From contig BBYL01000010.1 in assembly GCA_001570385.1 (NCBI GenBank), positions 186,001-250,000 on the forward strand: a stretch of 64,000 nucleotides of DNA. The letters run 5' to 3'. Below are positions 53,520 to 62,691 of the stretch, piece after piece (position 1 is the first letter of the stretch; every line of letters begins with the position of its first letter). The stretch is from Microtetraspora glauca (GTDB taxonomy: Bacteria > Actinomycetota > Actinomycetes > Streptosporangiales > Streptosporangiaceae). The notes beneath the pieces were generated by a model that ran no database searches, had not been told where the DNA came from, and saw only the letters and a list, made by a program, of their open reading frames with translations. Both the position numbers and the translations under genes were made by a program.

Positions 53520-54362
53520 TCAGACCTCGATCCGGTAGAAACGCGCGGCGGTGCCGCCGAGTACGGCGGAGCGGTCGTCGTCGGACAGTTCCGCGAGCAA
53601 CGCGCCGGTCTCGCGCCACACCTTGGCGTAGTCACCGGCGAGGACGGCCACCGGCCAGTCGCTGCCGAACATCAGCCGGTCCGGCCCGAACGTCTCGATC
53701 GCGTGGTCCACGTACGGCCGCAGGTCGCCCGCGGTCCACGTCTCGGCGTCGGCGGCGGTGTTGAGCCCGGAGACCTTGGCGTACACGCCGGGGCACTCGG
53801 CGGCCGCGGCGATCAGCGACGCCCACGGCTCCCAGCCCTTCTCCTTGATCGGCGGCTTGGCCAGGTGGTCGATGACCATGCGGAGGCCGGGCACCCGCTC
53901 GGCGAGCACGGGCACGTGCTCCAGATGCCGGGGCAGCACGGCGACCACGTCGAACGGCAGTCCCGCCTCGGCGAGCAGCCCCAGCCCTTCGATCACGGAG
54001 TCCTGAATCACCCAGTCGGGATCGGGGTCGTCGTGGATGAGGTGGCGCACGCCCGCGAACTTCGGGTGCCTGCCGTACCGCTCCAGGGCCTGCGCCGCCT
54101 CGGCGGGCCGGTTCAGCGGCACCCATCCGACCACCGCGGCGATGAAGTCGTGCTCGTCCGCCTGCGCCAGCATCGCGTCGGTGTCGGCATAGGAGTCCAT
54201 CGCCTGGACCAGCACCGTGCGGTCGATCCCGGCCGCCGCGAGCTGCGGGACGAGTTCCTCGGGTTCGAAGGTGCGGTAGATCGGCCCCGCCTCCGGCGTC
54301 AGCCACGGATAGGAACCGGTGCGCAGGTTCCAGAAATGCTGATGCGCATCGACGACGGGCAC
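53520..54362 (-). CDS. Amidohydrolase 2 family protein (fuconolactonase-like)
   Basis: 280 residues, TIM-barrel metal hydrolase: DAHQHFW near the N-terminus, HLIHDDPDPDW, MVIDHLAKPPI and FGSDWPV. This set matches L-fuconolactone hydrolase/related lactonases that open sugar lactones. The GTG at 54362 is preferred because AAAGGAGG is 4 nt upstream; a longer frame to 54401 has no site. A perfect LacI-like palindrome lies just upstream, fitting sugar-acid catabolism. Confidence 0.87.
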   Translation of the reverse strand: MPVVDAHQHFWNLRTGSYPWLTPEAGPIYRTFEPEELVPQLAAAGIDRTVLVQAMDSYADTDAMLAQADEHDFIAAVVGWVPLNRPAEAAQALERYGRHPKFAGVRHLIHDDPDPDWVIQDSVIEGLGLLAEAGLPFDVVAVLPRHLEHVPVLAERVPGLRMVIDHLAKPPIKEKGWEPWASLIAAAAECPGVYAKVSGLNTAADAETWTAGDLRPYVDHAIETFGPDRLMFGSDWPVAVLAGDYAKVWRETGALLAELSDDDRSAVLGGTAARFYRIEV

Positions 54363-54379
54363 CGTACCTCCTTTGTTGA

Positions 54380-54391
54380 TCAATCGATTGA
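54380..54391. promoter_or_regulatory. LacI/GntR-like operator TCAATCGATTGA
   Basis: Perfect 12-bp palindrome with central CG, 18 bp upstream of the amidohydrolase GTG. LacI-family sites often look like this. No regulator gene is adjacent. Confidence 0.5.
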
Positions 54392-54437
54392 AAGCGTGCA
54401 CAAGCTAGACCGGCCGTGGTGGGGTGTCAACGGAACC

Positions 54438-54743
54438 CTAGACGGCGCCCGAGACAGCCCAAGACAGCCCGAAGGCCGCATCCCGGGCCGTGGCCGTGCC
54501 TCGCTGGAACCTGGGCTGGACGAGCTCCAGGGTGATCTCGTCCGGGTCCGGGAGACAGCAGGCGTACCCGCCCTTGTCGATCCCCACGGTGATCTCGTTG
54601 GGCGGTGAGACGAACCTGGCCCCGACCGACAGCCGGGCGTACTCGGCCCGGGCGTACTCGACGGTGAGCGCCGGGTGCGCGGCACCCGGCAGGTGCCTGG
54701 CCGGGTCCCGGCATGCCGGAGCGGGTTCTCGTCCGTACCAGCG
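54438..54743 (-). pseudogene. Remnant of a VOC/glyoxalase-fold gene
   Basis: In the same frame as, and directly after, the stop of the aldehyde oxidoreductase gene, 102 codons read LTVEYARAEYARLSVGAR, SPPNEITVGIDKGGYACCLP and DPDEITLELVQP, the C-terminal half of a VOC (glyoxalase) domain, up to a TAG at 54438. There is no start codon before the homologous part and the N-terminal half is missing. It could be translated only by reading through the TGA at 54744-54746. Confidence 0.65.
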
Positions 54744-56519
54744 TCACTGCCAGCCCAGTTCCTCGTAGAACGCCGTACGCGCCTCGGCGAACGAGGCGCG
54801 CGGCAGCACCGCGCCCGCGTGCCGGCCCGCCGCGACCGGTTCGTCGTGGAAACGGGCGGGCAGCTCGTCCGGGCCGCCTTCCTCCCTGATCGCGTAGGCG
54901 CGCATCAGGTCGAGCCTGCGCCGCCCCGCGTCGAGCAGGTCGCCCACGGTGAACTCCACCCCGGCGACGGCCCTGACCAGCGACGCCAGATGATCGAGCG
55001 TCAACGGCCTGGTGGGAGTGCTCGCGAAGACGCAGATGTTCAGCGCGTCCAGGGCGCTCCACAGCCGCAGCAGGCGCGCCGTGCGGCGCCCTCGCTCCGC
55101 GTCCAGGACCCCGGCCGTCTCGGGTGCGACCCCGACGCGCGCCGCCTCCGGAAAGCAGTACGGCAGGCCGAGCGCGGGATCGAAGTCCAGGTCGTGCTCC
55201 AGCGCGTCGTAACGCGGCCCGTTCGGGGCGGCCGCGTAGCCGAGCCCGAGCCCCGGCTGGACCCGCGGGTCGAAGCACGGCACCTCCGCGCCCTTGACCG
55301 CCATCACGTACGGCATCGCCTCCTGCCCGATCAGGCGCGCGGCGCGCGCGGATCCTTCCGCGAGCAGGTCGCCGAAGGCCCCGCTGCGCGTGGCGACGTC
55401 CCGGATCAGACCGGGGAGCGCCGCCGCGTCACCGAAGGCGGGCCCTCCGTGAAGCAGGCCCCGAGCGGCGCACTCCATCGCGAACGCCAGCGTCCCTCCG
55501 AGGGAGACCTGGTCGAGGCCGAGGTCGTTACAGAGCGCGTTGGCGTCGAGAACCGCGTCGAGATCGTCGATGCCCAGGTTCCAGCCGAGCGACGGGAACG
55601 CCTCCTGACCCAGCCCGCCGGATTCGCGCACCGGCGACGCGGGCGGGCCGTACGTCTTGAGGCAGTCGTTGGGGCAACCGGGACAGCCACCCCTCGTGGC
55701 CACGGCCCGTACGCCGAAGGCCCCGGGCTCGGGCACCGCCAGGCCGCTCTCACCGGTGACGGAGAAGTTCCGCACCGCGAGGTAACCGGGATCGGGCACG
55801 TCACCGGCCCACCCGGCGAATCCGGGCTCGCCGTGCTGGAGCGCGGCGAGCGGGTTGGCGGCCAGCGCGTCCCGGTAGTACGCGGTCAGCCCGGCCAGCG
55901 CGTCCGGGTCGGCGACGGACACGGGGGCCTCTCCCACGCAGACCACTGCTTTGAGGTTCTTGGCGCCGAAGACCGCGCCCAGCCCGTACCGCGCGGCGGG
56001 GTAGGCGTGGTCGGTCACCACGCTCGCGTACCTGACCAGGTTCTCCCCCGCCGGGCCGATCGCCGCCACGTGGGCGCCCGCGCCGTGGCGGGCGCGCAGG
56101 GCGTCCGTCGTCGCGGCCGTGCCGAGTCCGCGCAGGTCCTCCGCGTCGTGGCAGGTGACCTCCCCGCCCTCGATCAGCAGGTAGGAGAGCCGCCGCGCCC
56201 TTCCGGTGATCGCCAGTGCCATGGCGCCGGCGCCGCGCAGGCCGGCCGCGAACGGGCCGAGCGCGTGCGCATCCCCGGCCACTCCGGTCAGCGGCGACTT
56301 CGCCAGGAAGACCGTCTTGGCGAGTCCCGGTCCCGGCGCGCCGCCGAGGATCCCGGCCGCGACGTACAGCAGGGCCCGGGGATCGTACGGCGCCAGCCGG
56401 GCGGGCGTGCGCTCGGCGAGCAATCGGAGGCCGAGGATGGAACCGCCGAAGTGGCCGGTCTCCGCCGACCGGCCCTCACGCTCGACGGTTCCGGCGGCCA
56501 GGTCCACGACGAAGGGCAT
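54744..56519 (-). CDS. Aldehyde:ferredoxin oxidoreductase family (tungsten/molybdenum) protein
   Basis: 591 residues. The AOR fold is recognised by FGGSILGLRLL, GPGLAKTVFLAKSPLTG, AAIGPAGENLVRYASVVTDH, AARYGLGAVFGAKNLKAVV and the iron-sulphur motif C-P-G-C-P-N-D-C, with the fourth Cys likely in NICVF. These enzymes oxidise aldehydes to acids with a bis-pterin tungsten cofactor and pass electrons to ferredoxin or a partner subunit. Neither partner nor cofactor genes are in the window. AOR enzymes are uncommon in aerobic actinomycetes. Confidence 0.9.
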   Translation of the reverse strand: MPFVVDLAAGTVEREGRSAETGHFGGSILGLRLLAERTPARLAPYDPRALLYVAAGILGGAPGPGLAKTVFLAKSPLTGVAGDAHALGPFAAGLRGAGAMALAITGRARRLSYLLIEGGEVTCHDAEDLRGLGTAATTDALRARHGAGAHVAAIGPAGENLVRYASVVTDHAYPAARYGLGAVFGAKNLKAVVCVGEAPVSVADPDALAGLTAYYRDALAANPLAALQHGEPGFAGWAGDVPDPGYLAVRNFSVTGESGLAVPEPGAFGVRAVATRGGCPGCPNDCLKTYGPPASPVRESGGLGQEAFPSLGWNLGIDDLDAVLDANALCNDLGLDQVSLGGTLAFAMECAARGLLHGGPAFGDAAALPGLIRDVATRSGAFGDLLAEGSARAARLIGQEAMPYVMAVKGAEVPCFDPRVQPGLGLGYAAAPNGPRYDALEHDLDFDPALGLPYCFPEAARVGVAPETAGVLDAERGRRTARLLRLWSALDALNICVFASTPTRPLTLDHLASLVRAVAGVEFTVGDLLDAGRRRLDLMRAYAIREEGGPDELPARFHDEPVAAGRHAGAVLPRASFAEARTAFYEELGWQ

Positions 56520-56731
56520 AGGAGGCGCTCCTCAAGCGGGAGGGAGGGAATCGGCGCCAGACAAACTACTCAAATCTCGCACCATTTCCACCGCCGGGGC
56601 AGCGCGCATCCCCCCTGGCCCGTGCCGCGCCCTGACACTGCGCATCCCCCTGATCTGCTCCCTGACCTGCGCAGCCCCTGAGCCGCGCAGCCCCTGAGCC
56701 GCGCAGCCGACTCGGCCGGCAGTACGACGAA

Positions 56732-56762
56732 GGCCCGGCGGCGCGACGGGCGCCGCCGGGCC
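56732..56762. terminator. Terminator after the choice-of-anchor protein gene
   Basis: Thirteen-base perfect stem (GGCCCGGCGGCGC / GCGCCGCCGGGCC), 5-base loop, 31 bp past the stop of the minus-strand gene. It lies between that gene and the oxidoreductase gene. Confidence 0.75.
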
Positions 56763-56793
56763 CCTCAATCCGGTGGATCGGTCAGTGGATCGG

Positions 56794-58527
56794 TCAGACG
56801 ACGGGGCAGGGCGTCCCCGGCCGGGTCAGCGCAGCCCGCGCGTGACCCACGACGATGTCCACATCGCCCAGCGTGTGGATGTGCACGGCGTTGACCGCGA
56901 TGCCGGCGCCTCCACCCGTATGCGTCACCTCATTGATCACGACCTTGCCCACACGCGGGATGTCGATGGTGAGGTTGGCCTTCAGCTTGGCGATCCGGAC
57001 GCCGTTGACCCTCAGGTTGCTGAAGTTCACCTGCGTGTCGGTGGTCACGTGACCCGAATCGTCGCTCCGGGCCCGGGCGACGGAGACGATCTCGTCCGCC
57101 GTGACGGCGCCGCCCAGCAAGCGGATCCGAGCGGTCGTGGCGGAGGCGGTGGCGGTGCGCAGCCCCGCCGGGTCGACCTTCCCCGTGGCGTCGGTGGCGA
57201 TGACGCCCAGCGAGCCGACCTGGCCCAGCCTCGCGTTCACGAGCTTGTGCTCGTCGCTTCCCGCCGTGGCGGTGCAGGTCAGGTCGGAGGGCACGAGCGG
57301 TGCGACCCGGATCAGCGGTGCGCTGAGGCTGCCGCCATGGGCGTGCGCGTCGAAGACCAGCACGCGCGGGAGGAACCGCACGCCGGCGCAGCCCGGCGGG
57401 TTCACCCCGACGCTCTCCACCAGGTCCGCGGCGCAGGTGGTGTACGTGCCCGCGCGCTCCGAGGTCACCACGACCGAGGCGGTACAGGACGCCTTGCCCG
57501 CGGCGAGCGTCCCGGTCACCTTGACCTGCCCGGCACCCGCCCGCACCGAAGCGCCCGAGCAGTCGGTCACCGGGGCGACGCCGACCGGGGTGAACCCGTC
57601 GGGAAGCTTCTCGGTGAACGACCAACCCTTCTTCTCGGCCAGCTCGCTCGTGTTCGTGATCGTGAACGTCAGGGTCACGGGCTTCCCCGCCTCCGCCTGC
57701 CCCGGGCTGTAGGCGACGTCGAGCCGCGGGGTGACGTCCAGGACGCGGACGTTGTCGTACGCGGCGTCGTTGCCGTACCCGCTGCCCTGGAAGTTGACCA
57801 GCCGCAGGCCCACGGTGGAACCGCGGAACAGCACCGGGCTGTCGCTGGTGTAGGTGCCCACCGGGATCCCGTCCACCGTGCCTCCGGGCTTGGCGCACGG
57901 CTCGATGGGGGTCGTGAAGGTGGGCACCGCCGTCGATCCGTCGAGCAGGTAGAAGCCGAGCTTGGCGTGATTGCCGTGGCAGTTGACCTCCGCGACGTCG
58001 ACGGAGAAGGCCAGGAACCGGCCGGCGGCGCCGATGTCGACGGGCTTCCTCACCTCCAGTTGCGTCTTGTTCGCGCCGGGATCGCCGTTGGTGTAGGCCG
58101 TGACCGCGTGGTTCTTCGCCGCCTCGCCGCCCGACCACTTGCCGAGCGCGCCTGCCATCTGCTGCGCGGAAGGCCACCAGCCGCCGCATCCGGAGTTCGC
58201 CGGTGCCACGCCCGGGTTCTGCGGGGAGGTGATCCACCCGTTGCAGGCCGTCAGCCAGGCCGGATCGGCCGTGTAGGTCTGGTTGACCGGCGCCGCCCCG
58301 GTGTACCCGGTCACCAGGATGGGCGTGACCCCCTGGCCGTTCTCGAAGTTCTCGGCGAACACCACCTTCGGCGCCTGCGGCGCCGCCGAAGAGGCGGGCG
58401 CCGCCGCCGTCGCGGTGCCGCTCTGGGCCACCGCCGCCAACGCCGAGGACAGGGCGAGCGCGGCCGTGCCGGCCACTACGCGCCTCATCGCACGGGATCC
58501 ACGCCCACGCGCGTACGAGTCGTTCAC
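56794..58527 (-). CDS. Secreted choice-of-anchor P / DUF11-type surface protein
   Basis: 577 residues from the GTG with GGGAGGAA upstream. A signal peptide (RRVVAGTAALALSSALAAVAQSGTATAAA) leads to a beta-sandwich of about 200 residues with a VFAENFENG opening, then a DUF11-like repeat (SYSPGQAEAGKPVTLTFTITNTSELAEKKGWSF style) and a C-terminal choice-of-anchor P-like domain (FDAHAHGGSLSAPLIRVAPLV ... VNGVRIAKLKANLTIDIPRVGKVVINE). No sortase motif or membrane tail is seen. Role unknown; likely secreted or wall-associated. Confidence 0.75.
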   Translation of the reverse strand: MNDSYARGRGSRAMRRVVAGTAALALSSALAAVAQSGTATAAAPASSAAPQAPKVVFAENFENGQGVTPILVTGYTGAAPVNQTYTADPAWLTACNGWITSPQNPGVAPANSGCGGWWPSAQQMAGALGKWSGGEAAKNHAVTAYTNGDPGANKTQLEVRKPVDIGAAGRFLAFSVDVAEVNCHGNHAKLGFYLLDGSTAVPTFTTPIEPCAKPGGTVDGIPVGTYTSDSPVLFRGSTVGLRLVNFQGSGYGNDAAYDNVRVLDVTPRLDVAYSPGQAEAGKPVTLTFTITNTSELAEKKGWSFTEKLPDGFTPVGVAPVTDCSGASVRAGAGQVKVTGTLAAGKASCTASVVVTSERAGTYTTCAADLVESVGVNPPGCAGVRFLPRVLVFDAHAHGGSLSAPLIRVAPLVPSDLTCTATAGSDEHKLVNARLGQVGSLGVIATDATGKVDPAGLRTATASATTARIRLLGGAVTADEIVSVARARSDDSGHVTTDTQVNFSNLRVNGVRIAKLKANLTIDIPRVGKVVINEVTHTGGGAGIAVNAVHIHTLGDVDIVVGHARAALTRPGTPCPVV

Positions 58528-59160
58528 CAAAGAGTTCCTCCCAGCATCGAGCCTTCGTGAAGGGCGGAACGACATCGAAACGAACGCCACACGAAATGCC
58601 GTGTCAGGCCGTACGGCCGAGCCGTCGTTTCACATTCCAGGCGAATTCGCCGAATGATCGATGCCTTCCTCAGGCAAAAATGACCTGCCCGCGATGCACT
58701 GTCAACGGATGGTCGCCAACTAATCGGCCGCTCCGCCGAATGTGTCGATCAATTCGAATTAATAAAACAGCGCAAAATGCGTTAATCACGCCACACAGAT
58801 CAGTCAACTACGCCCTGAAGTGCAGATATAGCGCCCGATGCGCGAGTATGGATGACCTCAGCCACCTCTTCGACGGCTCCACTTCGACGGCGCCCGCCGG
58901 GCCCGGAAACACCGTCGGGCACCGGACCAAGACGTCGCCCGCCGCACGATCGGGCCACGATTCTCCGAAGAATTCCGAACGGGATACCCAGCGACCGCCA
59001 GGCGCACAGCAAAACGCCGCTCACATATCCGATCGAACAGGGAAACACATCTGCGTTCCCCAAGAAAACCGACTCTTCGCTCTTGACGGGAAATATCGTC
59101 GAAGAACCGGAAGACCGGCGGGCCATGACAAGAGGCAGAAGCCGGGCCTGCCGTACCGGC
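58528..59160. other. Intergenic region without supported gene
   Basis: About 630 bp. The section 58650-58830 is clearly richer in A/T than the surroundings and probably holds the promoter of the secreted protein gene. Open frames in both directions have no family resemblance, no ribosome site and atypical codon use, so I call none. Confidence 0.5.
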
Positions 59161-60087
59161 TCAGGATCCGGTCGCGCGGCGCGCGGCCCCGGAACGTGTC
59201 GCGAGGGTGAGCAGAGACCTCGCCGGGCCGTCCAGGCGCCGTCCCTCGATCCAGACCGCCCGCAGCCTCCGCTGGAGATCGACACCTTCAGGAGGCACCG
59301 CCAGCAGCCTCCCGTCGGCCAGTTCGTCGCCGACCGCGAGCTCGCTCAGCACCGCCGGTCCGGCGCCGGAGGCGAGCGCGACCTTCACCGCGGAGTTCGA
59401 GCCGAGTTCGAGCAGCGGCTCGGCGAGCGGCCCGTACCGTTCCATCACCGTCTCGAACGTGATCCGCGTCCCCGACCCGGGCTCGCGGACGATCAGCGGC
59501 GTGGCCGCCAGCTCGCGGGGGCGCAGCGGCGTGCGGCGGCGGGCCCACGGATGCCCGGGAGCGACCACGACCACCAGCCGATCCCGTCCCACCAAGCGTG
59601 AAGCGAGGCCGACCGGCAACGACGGCCCCTCGACGAAGCCGAGCTCCGCCTCACCGCCCAGCACGAGCTCGGCGACCCGCGCCGAGTTCACGACCTGCAG
59701 CCCGACGGTGACGTCCGGCTCGATCGGACGCAGGCCGATGAGCCAGCCGGGCACCAGGTACTCGGCGACGGTCATGCTCGCGGCCACCGGGAGTGCGGCG
59801 CCGCGCTCGCGCCGCATCGCCGTGACACCGGCCATCAGGGCGTCGGCGGCGCCGAGGACGTCACGCGCCCAGTCGACCACCATCTGACCCTCCGCCGTCA
59901 GCCGCGACCCCACGGGAAGGCGCTGGAGCACCTGCACGCCCAGCCGCCGCTCCAGGGTCCGCAGGCGGCTGCTCGCGGACGGCTGGGAGATGCCGTGCTG
60001 GCGGGCGGCCCGGCCGACGCCGCCGAGCTCGCTCACCGTGACCAGCAGAGCGAGCGCCTCCAGGTCGGGCCAGCGGTTCAACCTCAT
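59161..60087 (-). CDS. LysR family regulator (YeiE-like by context)
   Basis: 308 residues. N-terminal winged helix (DLEALALLVTVSELGGVGRAARQHGISQPSASSRLRTLERRLGVQVLQR) and LysR substrate domain (MTVAEYLVPGWLIGLRPIEPDVTVGLQVVNS, REPGSGTRITFETVM). It is divergent from a YeiH-family gene, the same pairing as E. coli yeiE-yeiH, where YeiE answers sulphite-related stress. A dyad covers its own start codon. Confidence 0.9.
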   Translation of the reverse strand: MRLNRWPDLEALALLVTVSELGGVGRAARQHGISQPSASSRLRTLERRLGVQVLQRLPVGSRLTAEGQMVVDWARDVLGAADALMAGVTAMRRERGAALPVAASMTVAEYLVPGWLIGLRPIEPDVTVGLQVVNSARVAELVLGGEAELGFVEGPSLPVGLASRLVGRDRLVVVVAPGHPWARRRTPLRPRELAATPLIVREPGSGTRITFETVMERYGPLAEPLLELGSNSAVKVALASGAGPAVLSELAVGDELADGRLLAVPPEGVDLQRRLRAVWIEGRRLDGPARSLLTLATRSGAARRATGS

Positions 60088-60101
60088 AGAAACATCCTAT
60101 G
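60085..60101. promoter_or_regulatory. LysR box overlapping the regulator start codon
   Basis: CATAG-N7-CTATG, a perfect 5-base dyad of LysR type in the 91-bp divergent gap; its left arm includes the LysR start codon. Predicts autorepression and activation of the yeiH gene. Confidence 0.5.
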
Positions 60102-60178
60102 GACTCGTCGCCATCTTCCGGCTAGCGAGCGGTCACCCCGAACGGAAACGTGGTGAGCACGTCGAGGCTGGAGGAAAG

Positions 60179-61228
60179 TTGATCACCGAACAACGGACGA
60201 CATCCCGGGCGATCGGCTCGCGGCGGCTCCCGCTCGCGCCGAGGATCGGTTCACGGGTCGCGCCGCTGCTGCCGGGACTCGCGCTCACCGTGGCCTGCGT
60301 CGTGCTCGCCGTCCTGCTCAACCGGATCGTCCCGGCGGTCGGAACGCTCACCGGCGCCATCCTCCTCGGGGTCGCCGCCGCCAACGCGGGAGTGATCCGG
60401 CCCGCCGTTCTCGCCGGCACGCGGTTCGCGGCCAAGCAGGTCCTGCGGGCCGGGGTCGTCCTGCTCGGCCTCCAACTGGCCGTGTCGGACGTGCTCGGGC
60501 TGGGCGCCCCGATGCTCGGCGCCGTCGTGGTCGTCACCGTGGCGACGTTCCTCGGCACCCGATGGCTGGGCGCGCGGATGGGGGTGCCGTCCGGGCAGGC
60601 ACTGCTCATCGCCACAGGTTCCGCCGTCTGCGGCGCGGCGGCGATCGCCGCGATGAACAGCGTGTCCGACAGCGACGAGGAGGACGTCGCCACCGGCATC
60701 GGCCTGGTGACCATCTGCGGCACGCTCGCGATCGTCCTGTTGCCGCTGCTGCGGGTGCCGCTCGGCCTCGACCCGCGTACGTTCGGGGCGTGGGCCGGCG
60801 CGAGCGTCCACGAGGTCTCCCAGGTCGTCGCCACGGCCGCGACCGTTCCCGGCGCCCTCAGCGCGGCCGTGGTCGTCAAGCTGACCCGGGTCGCGCTGCT
60901 GGCCCCTCTCCTCGCCGGAGTCGGCGTCGCGCGCCGCCGGGCGGGCACCGCGGTCGCGGGCGCCCGGCGCCCGCCGATCGTGCCGCTGTTCGTGGTCGGA
61001 TTCCTCGCCATGGTCGCCGTACGGAGCACCGGCCTGCTGCCTTCGGCGCCCCTCGACGCGATCAAGACCATCGACACATGGCTGCTCGCCGCGGCGATGT
61101 TCGGCCTGGGCACGGGCGTCCACCTCGGCTCCCTGCGGCGTACCGGCCTCCGGGCGCTGGCCCTGGGGTTCGCGTCGTGGCTCCTCATCGGCGTGCTGGC
61201 CTACGCCGGGGTCCTGATCGCCCTCTGA
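60179..61228 (+). CDS. yeiH: YeiH family (UPF0324) membrane protein
   Basis: 349 residues, about ten membrane helices. Family markers are LLGVAAAN, RAGVVLLGLQLA, ATGSAVCGAAAIAA, GAWAGASVHEVSQVVA and LGTGVHLGSLR. The family is annotated as putative sulphate/sulphite exporter. The TTG at 60179 is supported by GGAGG 4 nt upstream; more upstream starts would run into the LysR operator. Confidence 0.85.
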   Translation: MITEQRTTSRAIGSRRLPLAPRIGSRVAPLLPGLALTVACVVLAVLLNRIVPAVGTLTGAILLGVAAANAGVIRPAVLAGTRFAAKQVLRAGVVLLGLQLAVSDVLGLGAPMLGAVVVVTVATFLGTRWLGARMGVPSGQALLIATGSAVCGAAAIAAMNSVSDSDEEDVATGIGLVTICGTLAIVLLPLLRVPLGLDPRTFGAWAGASVHEVSQVVATAATVPGALSAAVVVKLTRVALLAPLLAGVGVARRRAGTAVAGARRPPIVPLFVVGFLAMVAVRSTGLLPSAPLDAIKTIDTWLLAAAMFGLGTGVHLGSLRRTGLRALALGFASWLLIGVLAYAGVLIAL

Positions 61229-61322
61229 CAGCCGCGCCGGCCTGCCGGTCCGGTGATCGACCTCGGCGACGGTGGCCGTCCCGCCGAACCGAAGGTCCGC
61301 GCCGTACGGCGGGCTGCGGGCG

Positions 61323-61988
61323 TCAGCCCGTACCGGCGGGCTCGGGGAGCAGGGCGTGGCACATGGCGCTCGCCAGCCAGTCCCGGAAGGACTCCGCGGA
61401 CCATCCGCACCGCTCCACCAGCGCGCTGTAGTGGGCGGGATCGTTGAGCAGCCACAGAACGTCGATCGCGCGCTCCTCGTCCAGTTCGGCGCGCAGGGGG
61501 CCCAGAGAACGCGCGTGCTCGACCACCATGCGCGCCCCCGCCCGGCGGTTGCTCTGCAGAGTGGTCCACAGCTCCGCGACCTCGGGCGCCGCGTCGGCCG
61601 CCCGGCGAACGGTCTCGAAGATCGCCGCCGCCCTGCCGCCGATCAGCGTGCACACCTGCGCGTACGCCCGCAGGACGGCGGACGGGCCCGACGCGTCCCA
61701 GACCGGTTTGAACCACGGGCGGTCGGCCACCGCGACGGGGGCGTCGTCACCCGCGAGCGCCTCGTCGAGCACCTGGCGCAGCAGTGCCGCCTTGGAGCCG
61801 AAGGCGGCGAAGACGGTGGGCCGGGAGACCCCCGCGACGGCGGCCACGTCCGCGAGCGATGTGGCCACATAGCCGTGCGCGACGAACAGTTCCCCGGCGG
61901 CGACGACGATCGCCCGGCGCGTGCGCTGCGCACTGTCCTGGCGGAGCGTCGAGCGGTACTGCCTTTTCTGGCCGCGTTCCTTGACCAT
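61323..61988 (-). CDS. TetR family regulator
   Basis: 221 residues. N-terminal HTH (RRAIVVAAGELFVAHGYVATSLADVAAVAGVSRPTVFAAFGSKAALLRQVL) and an all-helical ligand domain. It is divergent from the cupin gene with a dyad in between, so it probably represses both. An ATG three codons upstream (61997) is an alternative start. Confidence 0.9.
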   Translation of the reverse strand: MVKERGQKRQYRSTLRQDSAQRTRRAIVVAAGELFVAHGYVATSLADVAAVAGVSRPTVFAAFGSKAALLRQVLDEALAGDDAPVAVADRPWFKPVWDASGPSAVLRAYAQVCTLIGGRAAAIFETVRRAADAAPEVAELWTTLQSNRRAGARMVVEHARSLGPLRAELDEERAIDVLWLLNDPAHYSALVERCGWSAESFRDWLASAMCHALLPEPAGTG

Positions 61989-62010
61989 GCTGTGCATACT
62001 AGCGTTATAT
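61981..62010 (+). promoter_or_regulatory. Promoter of the cupin gene
   Basis: -35 TTGACC (61981-61986), 18-bp spacer, -10 TTATAT (62005-62010), about 36 bp before the ATG. The TetR operator lies directly downstream. Confidence 0.5.
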
Positions 62011-62014
62011 TCAT

Positions 62015-62028
62015 TAGACCATCGTCTA
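62015..62028. promoter_or_regulatory. TetR operator between divergent genes
   Basis: TAGAC-CATC-GTCTA, perfect 5-base arms at the expected transcription start of the cupin gene; binding would block it and probably the regulator's own gene. Confidence 0.55.
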
Positions 62029-62045
62029 CTGGAAAGCTGGCGACC

Positions 62046-62537
62046 ATGACAGAGAGCGCGAAGGTCCGCCCGTACGTCCGCGGCGAGGCCGACGGCGAGG
62101 CGTTGTGGTTCCTCGGCAGCCTCGTCACCGTCAAGGCGACCGGAGCCGAGACCCGCGGCCGTCTCACCGTCGCGGAGTTCGTGAACCCGGCCGGCTTCGC
62201 ACCGCCCCTCCACCGGCATCTGGAGGAGGACGAGCTGTTCTACGTCCTGTCCGGCACCGCGCGGTTCCACTGCGACGGGGAGGTCTTCACGGCGGGGCCC
62301 GGCGATTTCGTGCTCCTTCCCGTGGGGCTGGCGCACACCTTCGTCGTCGGCCCGGAGGAGCCGCTGCGGACCCTGCAGATCACCACACCGTCCGGGTTCG
62401 AGCGGTTCGCCGCCGCCGTGGGCGGGCCCGCCGGTGAGCGGCGGTTGCCGGATCCCTCGCCGGTCAACCCCGTCGCCCTCGGCCACGCGGCGGCGCAGCA
62501 CGCGATCGAGATCCTCGGCCCTCCCCCTGCCGCCTGA
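62046..62537 (+). CDS. Cupin domain protein
   Basis: 163 residues. A single cupin barrel with metal-binding motifs PLHRHLEEDELFYVLSG and the second motif GPGDFVLLPVGLAHTFVV. It is likely a small dioxygenase, isomerase or sensor; the substrate is unknown. The adjacent TetR protein with a shared operator suggests induction by a small ligand. Confidence 0.88.
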   Translation: MTESAKVRPYVRGEADGEALWFLGSLVTVKATGAETRGRLTVAEFVNPAGFAPPLHRHLEEDELFYVLSGTARFHCDGEVFTAGPGDFVLLPVGLAHTFVVGPEEPLRTLQITTPSGFERFAAAVGGPAGERRLPDPSPVNPVALGHAAAQHAIEILGPPPAA

Positions 62538-62691
62538 CCGGCGACCACTCCGCATCGGGCCCCGGCACACCCCCTCTTGCCGGGCGGTGAACCCGTGCGC
62601 GGGGCCCACCTCCTTTGGACCGTTCGACGACTCGCGGGGACCCGCACGCGTCCGACAACCTTCGGTAAATCGGGTTGCCAGGACATTTACT

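Noticed and set aside
58557..59210. Open frames between the secreted protein gene and the LysR gene
   Set aside because: No family resemblance, odd codon use and no ribosome site; one frame overlaps the LysR gene.
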